A stretch of DNA of 64,000 nucleotides from Apis mellifera (taxonomy: Eukaryota > Arthropoda > Insecta > Hymenoptera > Apidae), in assembly GCF_003254395.2 (NCBI RefSeq), contig NC_037638.1, positions 19,996,202 through 20,060,201 on the forward strand. The letters are read 5' to 3'. The position numbers were made by a program, and so were the translations under genes. A model generated the notes under the pieces. The model did not search any database, had not been told where the DNA came from, and worked only from the letters and a program-made list of their open reading frames with translations. Below, in pieces: positions 1 to 14,642 of this stretch (position 1 is its first letter; every line of letters starts with the position of its first letter).

Positions 1-1468
1 GGAACGGGGACGAGGCCCGAGGCGGTTGGGAAACAACCGCGAAACAAACGACAGAAGTGGCTTTTCTTCGATGAGGACAAAAGGGAAAAAATTCGTAAAG
101 CGCCAATATCGCGGCGAGGGTGGCCGTGAGCGTAGACGGTCGAAATAATGGGAGCCCGGGTTAAAAACGCATCTGCTCGCGTGCCCTTTCTCTCCTTTTT
201 CCCAACCTGCCCCGTCCTTGTTAAACTTTCGATAAATAATACGCGATCGACGTAATGAAATCATATCGTTGGTCAAGTGAGTCGATTCGCTTTTTTCCTT
301 TTCTTTATCGCGCATAAATATTATTCCATCCCGTCGATGAATCGAAAAATTACTCTTTTATTCGATTTAATGGAGGAGTGCGTCCATGAGAAAAATCGAA
401 AATCGTAAAAAAAAGGGAAAAGGTTCGAATCATAAATACGCCGAGGCAATAATTTATGCGGATCCTCGAATGGAGCATCGAAAGGATGATGTGAATGATG
501 GTGGATTTGCGCGCGAGCGGGGCAATTTGGCGACATTAATTCTCAGAGGTATTCAGCCTTTTTCTTCCTTTTTTTTTTTCTTTTTTTTTTTATCTTGCGC
601 AAAAGAAAAGAAGAATCCTCGAGGCTCGAGGTGAAGCGTCAGCCTCGAAAAGTGGCATTCAAAGGGAATTTCTTTTCCTTGTTTCGTTTACATACGCCGC
701 AAATGCACCGCACCGTGAAAACGAGCCCTTTCACCAGGGCCGCACAATGCGTTGCGCGCAGATTTTTAACGAGACTTTGTAAAGGATGAGAGAGCAAGAA
801 ACGTCTGTCTATGGCTTCAGCGATGAAAAGTGACAACGGGTGGAAACGGATGGAATAAGTTAAAAAGGTCTTATCGATGTTATCGAGTAACGTTTCACTC
901 TATGACAACTTGATAGTTCATTACTGGTTCATTGATAAAGTTTAATTTTCAAATTTTAAGATATAACAAACAATGGTATTTCAGAACACGTTATTCCTAA
1001 TTGTTGTCGAGAGAGAAAGAAAAATCTGTGAAGCGAGCAAGTTTCACAAAGCGTTTTGTTAACCATCCCAATTCGATTCTTAAAAAAAAAAAAAAAAGAA
1101 ACCATAACCCTCTCCACGCTTCTCAATTATTATTCGCATCCGATATCCGTTCTTTATTTCCTCCCCTCTAACGTTGCACGCCTCTAAAAAAATTCATCTA
1201 AAAAAAATCTGGAAACCTTGTTCTCTTCGAGCTCACGGCGACGATGACGAGCGCTCGAATTAAAATTTTCCAGGGATCTGCGCAAACGAAGGCGGGTATA
1301 TGAACGGCGAAACAACGAAACGAGACAAAAGAGAAGAGAGAGAGAGAGAGGGAAGCAGGGTTGAAAACTCTCTCAGGTGGTATATAGTACGAGAGCGGGC
1401 TCTGGATAAAAACGAAATAATTTTCCTCGTGAATTGAAACGATTCCCGCGAAAAGGGGATCCTTTCCT
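1..1468. repeat. 1.47 kb tandem duplication, copy 1
   Basis: This stretch is repeated almost base for base at 1469-2934. The copies can be aligned by eye from end to end, and they include the same poly-T run, poly-A run and GA run. Most differences are single-base insertions or deletions next to short homopolymers, for example an extra g, a or t in copy 2; clear substitutions are rare. Copy 1 starts at the window edge, so further copies may lie to the left. The short open frames inside it are not recognisable and appear in both copies, so no gene is called. It is probably intronic DNA of the Ig-domain gene on the minus strand. Confidence 0.9.
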
Positions 1469-2934
1469 GGAACGGGGACGAGGCCCGAGGCGGTTGGGAA
1501 ACAACCGCGGAAACAAACGACAGAAGTGGCTTTTCTTCGTGAGGACAAAAAGGGAAAAAATTCGTAAAGCGCCAATATCGCGGCGAGGGGTGGCCGTGAG
1601 CGTAGACGGTCGAAATAATGGGAGCCCGGGTTAAAAACGCATCTGCTCGCGTGCCCTTTCTCTCCTTTTTCCCAAACCTGCCCCGTCCTTGTTAAACTTT
1701 CGATAAATAATACGCGATCGACGTAATGAAAATCATATCGTTGGTCAAGTGAGTCGATTCGCTTTTTTCCTTTTCTTTATCGCGCATAAATATTATTCCA
1801 TCCCGTCGATGAATCGAAAAATTACTCTTTTATTCGATTTAATGGAGGAGTGCGTCCATGAGAAAAATCGAAAATCGTAAAAAAAAGGGAAAAGGTTCGA
1901 ATCATAAATACGCCGAGGCAATAATTTATGCGGATCCTCGAATGGAGCATCGAAAGGATGATGTGAATGATGGTGGATTTGCGCGCGAGCGGGGCAATTT
2001 GGCGACATTAATTCTCAGAGGTATTCAGCCTTTTTCTTCCTTTTTTTTTTTCTTTTTTTTTTTATCTTGCGGCAAAAGAAAAGAAGAATCCTCGAGGCTC
2101 GAGGTGAAGCGTCAGCCTCGAAAAGTGGCATTCAAAGGGAATTTCTTTTCCTTGTTTCGTTTACATACGCCGCAAATGCACCGCACCGTGAAAACGAGCC
2201 CTTTCACCAGGGCCGCACAATGCGTTGCGCGCAGATTTTTAACGAGACTTTGTAAATGGATGAGAGAGCAAGAAACGTCTGTCTATGGCGTTCAGCGATG
2301 AAAAGTGACAACGGGTGGAAACGGATGGAATAAGTTAAAAAGGTCTTATCGATGTTATCGAGTAACGTTTCATTCTATGACAACTTGATAGTTCATTACT
2401 GGTTCATTGATAAAGTTTAATTTTCAAATTTTAAGATATAACAAACAATGGTATTTCAGAACACGTTATTCCTAATTGTTGTCGAGAGAGAAAGAAAAAT
2501 CTGTGAAGCGAGCAAGTTTCACAAAGCGTTTTGTTAACCATCCCAATTCGATTCTTAAAAAAAAAAAAAAAAGAAACCATAACCCTCTCCACGCTTCTCA
2601 ATTATTATTCGCATCCGATATCCGTTCTTTATTTCCTCCCCTCTAACGTTGCACGCCTCTAACAAATTCATCTAAAAAAAATCTGGAAACCTTGTTCTCT
2701 TCGAGCTCACGGCGACGATGACGAGCGCTCGAATTAAAATTTTCCAGGGATCTGCGCAAACGAAGGCGGGTATATGAACGGCGAAACAACGAAACGAGAC
2801 AAAAGAGAAGAGAGAGAGAGAGAGGGAAGCAGGGTTGAAAACTCTCTCAGGTGGTATATAGTACGAGAGCGGGCTCTGGATAAAAACGAAATAATTTTCC
2901 TCGTTGAATTGAAACGATTCCCGCGAAAAGGGGC
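1469..2934. repeat. 1.47 kb tandem duplication, copy 2
   Basis: Second copy of the unit that begins at window base 1. Similarity stops just after the shared run of four a and four g bases near 2930, where copy 1 runs into the start of copy 2 and copy 2 runs into unique sequence. Copy 2 is generally the longer version at indel sites, as if copy 1 had lost single bases. No coding sequence was recognised. Confidence 0.9.
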
Positions 2935-5900
2935 ATCGCCCGGGGAGCTAAAAGCGTCCCGTTTCAAATCTAATATCCCTTGAAAAAGACAAAGCACTCC
3001 CCTTGGAGATCGTTTACGTACATTGTAAACCGAAAAGGACATGAAAGAATGCCGCCAAAGGGGTGACGGACGGCAGCCGCGTTAGGGGGAGAGGCGGGCG
3101 GCTCGTTCAGGGAGAAGAAAAGCACGCTGGCTCCCGTTTTCCGCGTGGCTCCGTCACCCTCTCCCTCGCCGCCCGATTCCACGAGGCCGGTGTTTATCCT
3201 AGGCGTGCAAACAAGCCGCGGTTTCCTCTGGAAACCTTCGAAAGTAGACGGAGGAAGCGCGAGGAACGGCCTCGGGCCGGCCGCGGGAACCAAGCGTGTC
3301 CAAAGCTGTGGAAAGAGTGGCGCGGCGCGGCGTTGGATCCGCTTGCCGCTTCCCTTGAATTATTAGTGGATTACGTCGTGTCGAGAAAGCTTCTCGTTTT
3401 CTTCTCGCTTGGGAGGGACAGACATTAGCCTCGCTGAGGAAAAAAGAGAGAGAGAAGGAAGAAGGACCAGAGAGGACAGCGAGCATCCGAAGGGAAAGAG
3501 ATGCCGAATCCCGGCGCACAACGCGCGCATATATACACACACACGTGCAAAGAGAGACGAAAGAGATGAAAGGGTAGGCGAGCTAATTCGTCGACAGGAG
3601 TGTCGGCCAGAGGAGACACCGACAACGGTTCTATACTCGTTCCCAGACACGTTGCTGGGGAGCCACGGTGGACCACGCGAGACTAGCGATGGCTTCGACA
3701 CGCCTTCCAACTTTTTCCACCACGAAAATGGCAAGGGAAAATATGACCAAAGTTTTTTACTCCAAACTTTGCAACTCGATTCCCCGCTCTGAAATTTGTA
3801 TCACCATCCCTTACCTGTTCTTCCATTCTTTTTATTCCTGCCCCGATTGAATGTTCGAGATAAGGCTAAATCAGCTCCGAGTGAGTTAATTTTAATTTAA
3901 ACGTAATTCGATTTGCCATCCTGATAGTTTTACTTACTTGGATACAATAGTTTTAAAATCGTCGAGGAGTTAATTAAATCTCAGGAGTTAATTTAATCAT
4001 ATAGTATAGTTCACGGATGGTGAACACAAATTTCTAAGGGATCTCTCGTCATTTGCATATATATACATTTTCCTTGGTTGGAAGAGCAGAAAAAAACCAC
4101 CAGAGAGTTTGATGCGCCCATTGAAAACGATACCATCATATCATAATCCACACCACCGACTGTTCGAAATTTTCCATCGTATCGAATCTCGGCGCGGAAG
4201 TTTCGCGGTCGTCGTTGACGATGATCGAATTTCGATTATCGGATTTCGAGAGGAAATCGTCCCGCTTACCTTGCGCGCGCCTTAAAAATTCCTTTCTCTT
4301 CGAAACTTTCGACTGCCTATATATATATATATATCCCTTTAAGGCATCGAGACTTATGAATGGAAACACTGACCCACAAAGAGAGAGAGAGACGAGAGAG
4401 AAAAAAAGTTGGATGGAGAGAGAGGGCCTGTAAAAAGGCATGCGAGGGTAACACGAGCGAAACGGGGATACGAAGAAAAAAGAAAGAGGCGGTTCGAAGC
4501 GTTCGACCTGATCAGAGATAGAAAAACTGGACGAAAAAGTATGTATGCCCGAGGTCTGGCGAAACCTGAGAACCATTATCGTAAGCAACGAGCGATACGT
4601 AAGTAGCTAGACCGAAATCCGATACGTTCCGCCAATTGGGAACCTTGCGGCAAGACAGATCTATCGTTGACCGTTTTTCTTTTCTCTTTCGTTACAAATA
4701 GACAATACAGAAAACGATTGTATTAGATTGTATTACGTGTATTAGATAAGTAAGAAGAAAATATAGAAATTTATTAAACTATTTATAATACATCTTTCTT
4801 CTGTATTCGATAGAATTCTCTAATAATAAAATAATGAGACGAATTGATCTCTTATCGAGAAAATAACCAACAATAATATCTTAATAAACCTGAATTTCTT
4901 ATTTTTATCTTAATATAAAAAGAAACGCAAATACCCACAAATACTATAATATTCTTCTTATCGATTGCAAAAATTTTTTTCTTACAGAACCTATCCTCAC
5001 GATATCCTCCTCCCGCCGCGCATTTCTCTACATTTGCCCGCCTATCGATATCCAACCACGAAGCCGATGCAGAAACCGGCGATACACGATACATTCGTGC
5101 GTAATAGCCGGCGCGCTCTCCTCCCGAGTTTGCTCGCCCAGTTTGCCCGGGCCCTCCGGGATCCCTGGCCCGCGTTATACGGGCTCGATAGCGCGTAAAC
5201 AACGCGTTTCCGGGGCTTATCTGCCAAGCCGGCCAACCCGGCCAAGCCGGTGTCGGGTTCCTCGAAAGAGGAACACCGTCAGCGATATACGGTTTAAAAA
5301 AGAAACGGGATCGGTCCGAGCCGCCGGATTTGTTTATTTAGAAAGCAATCGCTCGGGACGATCTCTCTCCTCCACTGTTGGCGATTGCCTGCCCCTTGGC
5401 CCTTTCAACGGACGCATCGGTTTCGAGTAGCTTTGCGCTTCCGTTTCACCGATCGGGTGGACCGCAAGGGTTGCCTGCACGCGGGGACCATTCTCCACGA
5501 CCCTCTCTATTCAATTGTTTCTAACAATTATTGTTCCAATAATTGAATCACACCGCTTTCGATTGAAGTAATACATGTGTAACTAATGAAATGTAGAAAT
5601 ATGTATAATGTATTGTTACATTGAATAAATATGTTTTGAGCAATATTAGTGTTCGTTATTTATCCATGTTTATATTTATATACATCACGACGTAGGATTT
5701 ATTGCGTTCCTTCTGCAAAAAGAAATCTTTGTGGATATGATTTGATGGAGCAGAGAAAGAAATTCCAGGGAGACAGGATTCGGATTGACAACCACTGTTA
5801 CATATACGAGAGGAGTTATATATCGTTTATGATTACATTAATGCAAAACGATCCTCCGATTAGGTAGCTCAAAGGCATTGCCCTCATTATATGTATCGCA

Positions 5901-8900
5901 TTTGCGCATAAGATCTGTCATCAGAGATCGATATCGCTCCTTACGTTGGCGAATCGAACGCGGCCGCTTATATACGAATATACAGTTGTTGTAAAATGGA
6001 AACGGAGTCGGGAGGAAGGAAGAAGGGGATTATTTCGCGGAATATAGGCACGTTATCTTCGAAGCGAGGAGAGATATCGGCATCTGATGATACATTATAC
6101 GCATACATTAACGATCTTATCGCCGCGGCGCCTTTTGAGTTGACTAACAAAAGGATCAAATTATATTTCTATATGTTCAAAGGTTAACGACATCGTTATT
6201 AATTTCCACGAAACGAATATAGCTCGGTTCTATAGAGGACAATGCCCTTCTCAGTTAAAACATCATGTTCTTAATATCGATAATTCTTACTTTTTCTCTT
6301 CTTTCTCTTTTTCTTTCCTTTTTTTATATTGATACACTTGAAATCCCATTTATCTGTCTTTTATCTTTCGAGCAAAGTTAAAAAGTTGGTACGAACTTTG
6401 CGGAAAAAATTAATTTCGGTTAACGAGGGGGCAAGGAACAAAGAAAACGATGAAACTCGAAACTTCTCAGATGGATAATTCTTAATCGAGGAGGATTAAA
6501 ACGATATCCAGGCGAAAAATTCGACAAAGTAAAATTAAAAATCGATTTTTACAACCGATTTTTCAATAATCCATCGTTTCGAGAAAAAAAGTTCGCCGTT
6601 GATTGGATCACAGAGATTTTTAGCAGGCGAATAAGCATCTGATTTTTCGTTCTTATGCTCTCGGTCGGCATAGAATCAGCCGTACACGCGTCGTAGAACC
6701 GTATTAAGGGGGATAGAAAGAGAGAGGAGGGCGAGAGAGGGTGACCGACGTACCCTCTCCTGTCCTTTCTTCGCAAGACGAAGAAAACAAGGCTCGGCGA
6801 GGGTGGGACGAGGAAAAGGATTAAGAGAAAGAAGGAGAGAACGCGCATCGGTCGGAAAGAAGAGAGGCGGAGAGAGAGAGAGACACTGGCGAAGCGGGAA
6901 GGAATGAGAGAGAGAGAGAGAGAGAGAGAGCAGGGTGGCTCTGTTCGGGGGTCGGTCGTTGCTATGGGGATGGTAGTAAAGCAGGGAAAGGGAAGGGAGG
7001 GTCGGTCGATGCAAACGCACCATAAACTTTTATAGCTCTCCAGAACTGTACCTATCCGCCCTCGTCTGCCGCAGCTCTGGGTCGCCGCCGACTACGCCGC
7101 TTCTTCCTTTCGGGGAAACTCTCCTCCTCCTCCGTTACACGCCTTTGACCAAATCCCAATTTTTTTTCCTCCTTTTCCTTTCTCTTCCCTCCCTTTTTTT
7201 CCTTTCTCCTTCTTCTTCTTTCTCTCCATCGGGCCGAAAATCGACCAAATATCGATGGAAAACAAAAGAAGACCGATTTCCTATGCTATTCCCGGGACAC
7301 GTGGCCCAGCTCCCAGGGAGAATCAATTTTAATGCGAACACGTACACGCGGCGTAGCAGAAGAATATCGCATGGCCACCATCTATCCTTTGAAAATGCTG
7401 CACGATTCTCTCTCTTCCCCCCTCCCTTCGCTTTTGAAACGCTTTTCGATCGCGATCGTTTCGACCAGGACAAAAGAGGGGATGATATCCTCGGGCTTTG
7501 TACAGCGGACGCGTGGAATCGACATTTTTTTCCGTGTCGTCGCGGAAGGAAACACGGGATATTATCGGAGAGGCGGTTATTATGAAAGGCTGCTCTACTC
7601 TTCCCCTCCTCTTCCCTTCTTTCCGATCCCGAGCGCGATTCGAAACTTCGCGGCAAGAAGAATTTCCTATTGAAAAAGGAAAACGCGTTTTAATTGTCCT
7701 GGAACGATTCGTCCTTGCCGATCGTGGACCGATTTTAATCGGAACGGGCGGAAATTCGCGGGCGAAAAACGAGTTGACGAAGAGGTCGCGCGCAGTTTAA
7801 CGAGCAGAAATCGATTCGAACGCTCGATATAATTTCGATGTCGGCGAGCTCGACGGATCCGATACAGGGAGAAGGTGGACATGCAGGGAAGAGGAGGGAG
7901 AGGTGGTGATTCTGTTAACGGAAAAACGAGGGCGAGGGACAGGAGGGAGATTTTTTCTCTCTTTTTCTTTTCTTCCTTTTTTTTTTTAGGAGCGAACCTT
8001 TACTAACGAAGCTTGCCACACCACCTCGTTACTTTTCGCCTCGCAATTATTTCCCCTTGCTTCGAATTTCAAAACTTGTTTATACATTATACATCGATCG
8101 CCTAACTACTACTCTCAAACGTATCTCTTCTCCTCCTCTTCTATACGCACGTATTATTGCGATTATAAATATTTCTTGGGGAGGAGGTAGGGGTTGTTCG
8201 GTTTCAGAGGGGGTATGCGCCTCTGTAAGTGTTACGATGAGATAAGAAGAGACGTGACAAGAGCTTGTCGAAACGTTGTTGCCTTTTTTTTCTTTTTCTT
8301 TCTTTTTTATGACGCGTTGTAAAACGCGAGAGATAAATTCTTTCGGGATGGAAAAAGGAAGGGCTTGGAGCACCAGTTCGAGATAGGAGAGATATCGGCC
8401 GTGGCCGATGACGAACGCGCAAGAAGGGATTACAGGGGTAATAAAAATGGACGAGGTTCGCTGCAGCCGGTTCGTTTGCTTTTCGAAAGAACAGAATCCA
8501 CTACAAACCTTCTCCACCTAGAGATATTGTGCGCTAGGAGATAGCGGCGCATAGCAGGAATCGTGCTTGCTTCGGGATACCTTGGAAGAAATGAAATGTA
8601 AATATTGGAACGAGACGCTCCCATCGGCGAGTCTTGTAAAATTTCTCGTTTCCCATCGTTTCAAATGCGTTTCGACAGTTTTATCTAGTTTAGTTTTATT
8701 TTATTATGAAATAATAATATCATTTCTGCATTACTTACAGTACTTAAATTAAATTCGAAATTCGTGATCAAACGATTAAAAATTAATACATTCATTAAAT
8801 GAAACGAAGAAAATTTGTAAACTCGAAATCATTTATTTTACCCCTATTTTCAACGAACCTTTGAACCTAACACATCTGAATAATTCGATCATTGACAAAC

Positions 8901-10471
8901 AAAATTTCAAAAAACGAAAAAAGTTCGATAAATATGTGGAAAGGACATAGCAATAGGATATAAATCGTTTTCACGCGGAATTCAGTCCATAAAATAGGAA
9001 CAACACGACTTTGGGCGAGGCTGGCATCTTCATCCCAAAATTATCTAATTTCAGGGGATCTGTAGGTAAGGAAAGAGATCGAAGGACGAGAGAACGAGCG
9101 AGAGAAGGATCGTCAAGGGGGATGCAGAGTGTATTGCGAACGTGCCCCGAGTGGCAATCCTCAAAACCACCCCAGAAAGAATACAAAAACTGTGAGAGAG
9201 ATGGAAGACGATAGGCTTGCAGAGGGAGCGTATCCAGCAGGGAGATAGGGAACCAGAGCGAGGAACATGGTAATTATTTTCGAACCGTCAAACCTGGCCG
9301 GGAAGAGGGTGATGCCAGCCGTCATCCGCGAGTCAAGAGTTACCTAGCCGAATAATACTTAAGCTTGATTAACGATATACTCGAAAAAACTCCTACGAAT
9401 TACCAACCCTTCTCTTCTGCCTTAATATTAAATGTATAGAAACTTTATATATATAAAACACAATATATTTGGAGGTACAATTCGGTTCAGGCTTGTTTAT
9501 TGATTATTTCTTATTTTACAAGCAATTTAATTTTAGAACGAAACGAAGGGATGAGATCTCACGTCATTATTTTTGCCACTGAAATCTAATTCTCCGACGA
9601 ATTTATCCAATGAAAAATTAGATTGACCGAATTATCGTAGACACGTATCGGTCGCAATAACGAATGAAAAATTTTCAAAACCAATCAAATGATCGAAACG
9701 TTATATTCACCATTTAAATTTAAATATTTCGCGATATATAAAATCAGCTCGATCAAAAAATTATAAAAGGAGGGGAAAATATAGCTGGTTCGTAAAGCTC
9801 GTTAAAAAGTTAGTAACCGACATCTTCGGGTTAAACTTTCTCTGTAACCGTTCAACGACTCTTCTGATATAATTTAATAAACGTTCGATCGTTTCCAACT
9901 CCTTTCTCTCGTCTCCCCGCCGTATTATTCCCTCTCGAACAAGAGGAAGATCGAATCGAAAAATAATCGAGTATAGCACGAGGTAATATCATCGAGTACG
10001 GCCTCTCCTCGCGTCTGCAAATTAGAGCCGGTTTTAATTAAAAAAAATCTATCCGCGACCGACTCTATTTTATATGTATATACATATATATTTTCACGGT
10101 GCAGGTGATAATTGTAAGGCAAACAGGCACGGTTTGCGGATCCCGCTCACCGCGTTTCCGAAGGGTATTCGAGATGGAACATCTAGCTGTTTGTCGAGCA
10201 AATGTTGCCGGCACATTTCAACTCGTGTAAATCGATAAAACAAATTGTGGCCAGGTGCACGGTTCATCGGCAGTTTCGACTCATCGGAGCTCTGCGCTTT
10301 TCGGCGTGCTGCGCGCAACCGAAAAAACGGCCAACGCTCAACGCGCGTGTCGTTTCGTTCCCTCTTTGTCCGTAACTCCATCTTCTCCATCCGGATCTTT
10401 CAATATCGAAGCTCGACCTTTTAATAGGGCCGGGAATAGATGCCAATTTCATTCGATTGATTGGACATAAT
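2935..10471. other. Non-coding DNA, probably intronic
   Basis: No exon could be supported here on either strand. The stretch alternates between purine- or pyrimidine-rich GC-containing blocks (3.0-3.7 kb, 6.7-7.7 kb, with a GA run near 6905-6932) and AT-rich blocks (4.6-5.0 kb, 5.5-6.5 kb, 8.7-9.0 kb, 9.4-10.1 kb). A short TA run lies at about 4319-4334. Open frames are short, low in complexity and lack known domains. The stretch lies downstream of the minus-strand Ig exon at 21 kb, so it is probably that gene's intron; this is an inference. Confidence 0.6.
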
Positions 10472-10941
10472 TCCATTTATCAAACTTTGACATCGAATTC
10501 ATAGTTTCTTTTTTTAAACTTTTTTCTTAAATTTTCATATACGTATAATTTGAATTGCTCGTTGTCCAATTCTTTCATCCAAATTAATCGAGTCGAGGAA
10601 AAAATTAAATTCAAGCCGTTTCTCTTCTTCCATTTATCAAACTTTGATATCGAATTCAGAGTTTCTTTCTCTGAACATTTTTCTAAAAATTTTATATATA
10701 TATATAATTTGAATTGCTCGCTGTCCAATTCTTTCATCCAAATTAATCGAGTCGAGGAAAAAATTAAATTCAAGCCGTTTCTCCTCTTCCATTTATCAAA
10801 CTCGATATCGAATTCAGAGTTTCTTTCTCTAAACTTTTTCCTAAAAATTTTCATATACGTATAATTTGAATTGCTCGTTGTCCAATTCTTTCATCCAAAT
10901 TCAAAATTAATCGAGTCGAGGAAAAAATTAAATTCGAGCCT
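10472..10941. repeat. Tandem repeat, about 158 bp x 3
   Basis: Three head-to-tail copies begin at the word ccatttatcaaac, at about 10472, 10630 and 10789, giving periods of 158 and 159 bp. Each unit continues through a conserved stretch with gaattgctcg, tccaattctttcatcc and aattaatcgagtcgagg. The third copy has a small insertion and drifts into unique sequence at about 10941. The open frames on both strands across this block are a consequence of the AT-rich repeat and are not treated as genes. Confidence 0.9.
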
Positions 10942-13637
10942 CTGAAACGAAGGGGAAATAAACAGGAGGAGATAATGGAGGAGAGAAGAGAGTCTCCTCT
11001 AACGATTTGCCGCTCGGCGTGAAATAGGAACGTCTGTTGCCGCGATATAATACAAAAAGGAGGGGGGAAAACAGTCGTGGAGGGAGGGAGGGGGGGGGGG
11101 AAAGCGGATATTACTTTTCGAGCAGTCTGCCTTTTGACCGATTCCGAGGAGGTCGGACAAGCTTTAACGGGTGTTCTCGAATGGAATCCCGCCGCGGCGT
11201 GCGCGTATATTGCAATTACAACAAGAATCTCTCGCGGGATTTGAAAGGAGGAAGTGCGAGAAAAGGAGGAGCGCGAAACGCGCGCGCATGACAGAGAAAT
11301 TGCAGACGGCGCGAGGGGCATCGATTCGAACCCGCGCATCGGCTCTCGCCGCTCCTCCGGATGGGAGTCGCGTTGGCGGCTGAGATAAAATTACTGAAAA
11401 TAGTGTCGCGTATCTGCGACCAGATACACGCACGTACGATACACCCACCGACGAGGAAAGGAGAGAGGGGAGGGGAGGGGAGAGGAGGGCATCGGGCGGA
11501 GATAAATCAGTTTTATTTTCTCGCTCGGAGAGCGCCACGTGTGCTCTTGGCCTTTGACAAAAGCGGTGTCGTAGATCAACGATAATGCGCGCGAGGAGGG
11601 GGTGGGAAAAAGAAGAAGAAGAAGAAATCGAGGGCGAATTATTATTACTACGATTTTCTCCTTCCTCTTCTCTCTCTCTCTCTTTTTTTTTTTTTTTTTA
11701 ATTATACCAGCAGAGAGGTAACTCGGTTTCCACGCGGGAAGTCGAGAGCAAACGAACGGGCGAAGGAGCGTGGAAAGTAAAGGGAGTCGCCGTTGATTGC
11801 AGACGGCAAGATCGATCACCAAGTTAGAGTAAACATTCGGCGGAATTTCAACGACTAACGACCGGCAGGAAGATACTTACACCTTCCGCTTCCTTCCGGT
11901 AATTTGAACCACGGCGAGCAAACTCTCTCTTTCCATGATAGATACGTACTCATAAGGTTCGATTGTTTCATTTTCATGGAATGAAGTCTAAATCGTCCGT
12001 TTAGAAAGATATATAAAAACTACCAGAAGATGTCGGAAAGAAAACGTGAAATATCGACGCATCCGGAAGGGAAAGTGGATATACGAAGGGGATGGTCGGT
12101 AATGAAAGTCTGCGAATGTGGAGTAAGGATCGAAGGTCGATGGCGCCTTGGTCGGGCGTTGAGGCGAAGCGACGCGGTTCGACACGACACCCCCCCATTT
12201 TTTTTTTTTCGAAACGGATCCCGAGCATGAACGCGATGCCAGATCGTCGAACAAAAGCGACCATTGTCGCGACTGAAAATCAGAAACGGGCGAGATCACT
12301 TCCGTCCCCAAGCCCTGTGTGTGCTCGAGTTCGAGGGTCGAGCGCGCACCGCTTTCTCGCGTGAAATTGAGCCAAACAATGCTCGCGTGGCAACGATCGA
12401 TGCTCCGCGCACGGAGCCCGCTCTCTCGTTTGTTAGACCTGTGCACGTAACAGAATTCGAATGTATTGTAAATTCGCGCCCGCTCCTCTTCCCTTTCCTT
12501 CGTTTCCCATTGTTCCAACCATTGTTTGTTCCCTTTTTCCCTTTTTCCTTCCCTCCCCTTTTTCGCCAATTTAAGGAAAATAATTATAAACGCAGGCTCG
12601 AACACTTTCGCGCGGATAACTATGCGAGTCGGAGAGGAGAGGAGGGAGGGGATATTAAATATCGCAAAGGAGGAGGAAGAAAGGTCGAAAAGGAGCGGCA
12701 AAGGCGAAAAATGCCGAAGGAGAAACGGATAACAGGGAGAGGTAACGACGAAATGGAGAAAAAAGAAAGAAAGAAAGAAAAGAAAGATTGCGCAACGATG
12801 CGATTTCTCTCACTCTGGCAAGAGTTTTCTCGCGGGAGAAGGAAAGGAAAAATAAAGCGGAACATCGGCGACGCATTAAACACGCCGGGGAGATAAGGAG
12901 CACGAGTGCATTTTCAAGCGATCTGAACGCAAATGGATCGTTCCCTTTCGCGCGGTCGAGTATCGATATACCGGGGCCACTGGGAGAGAGAGAGAGAGGA
13001 GACGTCTCCGCTTCCGCGCCTCCGTAATTCCCAAGGATCGAGAGATGCATCCATCAGAATCCGCATCCATTGATTGCATTCGGCTTACCGACGTAAAACT
13101 AATGGACTTCAAAACATCCCTTTCAATCCCTCGATCTGGAGAGAAAAAGATTCTTCTCCAGAATTTCGTTTCGAAGCGAGCCGAGATCCAAAGTAATTCG
13201 AATTTCTCCAATTTTTTTTTTCCTCTCCCCAACCGCGCCTCCGGTATTTCAACGGGAAAATAGACGGAGAATCTATCGGAGAAGGAGCGAGGAAAGGAGA
13301 GAAATAATTTTCTCCCTTTTTTTTTTTTTTTTTTCATTATAAAAAGTGTCCAGAGGGGATGGAAGCCGGCGTGGTTTTGGCCGACGTCAGCGTAATATGA
13401 AAAATATATTCGCCGTGTCCCATGAAATAACCAATTCCGGAGGCTCCGGTATTTTTCCCCCTTTTTCATCGTGGCTGTCCATTTTTCCCCGTGAAAAATT
13501 CGGTTTCCCCGGTATTCGCGATTTCCCGCACCGTTTACATTGAACGGCCGGAGCCTCGAGCAAGGAAATAAAACGGTCGCACGTCGATTTTGCAGGTGGT
13601 TTTCCCGAGTGGCGGCCGTTAATTCTCCACCCTCCCC

Positions 13638-13672
<35 letters not shown>

Positions 13673-14642
13673 TTCGCTCGCGTGTATGGAGAAATCGAGC
13701 CGTCGAACGTTCCTCCGACGCGTCGTGTCGCTGGAAACGAGCGGCGCCGCTCCATTTTGTCCTCTCCCTTTTTTCTTTTTTTTTTTTTCAGACGACGTCA
13801 TTTTCGTACATTTGTCGGTTGAACAGGTGTCTCTTTCTTTCCGTCGACGTCGCGAATCATCCCGTCGAAACGAGCTTGAAACGAGCGCGGGCAACTTACG
13901 TGCGCCAGCTTTCCTTTTTCTCTATTCGCGAACCGTCACAACTAATTAGGGAAAAACGCGCAAGGTTAATTAGTAAGGAGCGTAATTAATGAAAAGCGTC
14001 CACCAGGATCTTTCGTATTCATCGCCCAGATTCTCGCGATAGGGTGCTTCTTTTCTTTTTACCGCGTATTTTTTCCTTTTTCTTTTTTTTTGGTGTGTAT
14101 GTGTGTATACATATATATATCTGTCCCCTTTTCTCTCGCTCATCCACCATCCTCATCCACCTCTTTTCTTTCCTCTACACTTTTTTTCTTCTCCTCATCC
14201 CCACCACGGAACCATCCTATCTACCATCTCTCTCTCTCGTTGACGGAGATCTCTCGCTCTCTTTTGGAACCGTGCTTGCATTTTTCTTCTTTTTTTTTTT
14301 TTTAACTTGCACGCACTCTCTTCACCCCGCTATTAGTCTCGTTCATTTGGCGCGAGGAATGATTACTCCTCGTGCTCCCCGGTTAAAATGCCTTACCGTG
14401 TGTATACTTGGCCCCGATTGTTCGCCTCGATGACGGTAATTTGACAGACAGGGGTTGCGCCGTGAGAGACAAAAGTCGCGCGAAACAAATCGACCGGGAA
14501 CGTGGTCTCGTGTAAGAGACGGGGAAAAGTCGCTCCACGAAATTCTCCCGTTTCGAGTGGGCGTTTCGAGTTTTTACCAACCTCGTGAAAACGAGGAAAA
14601 AAAAAAAAGAAGAAGAAGAAAGAAAAATTACCGAGAAAAGTT

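Noticed and set aside
10480..10854. 124-codon minus-strand frame with internal protein repeats
   Set aside because: The protein repeat simply reflects the 158-bp DNA tandem repeat; both strands are open, so coding is not indicated.
12264..12896. 210-codon plus-strand open frame
   Set aside because: Built largely from Phe/Pro- and Lys/Glu/Arg-rich low-complexity sequence with no domain; likely a chance frame in purine/pyrimidine-rich DNA.
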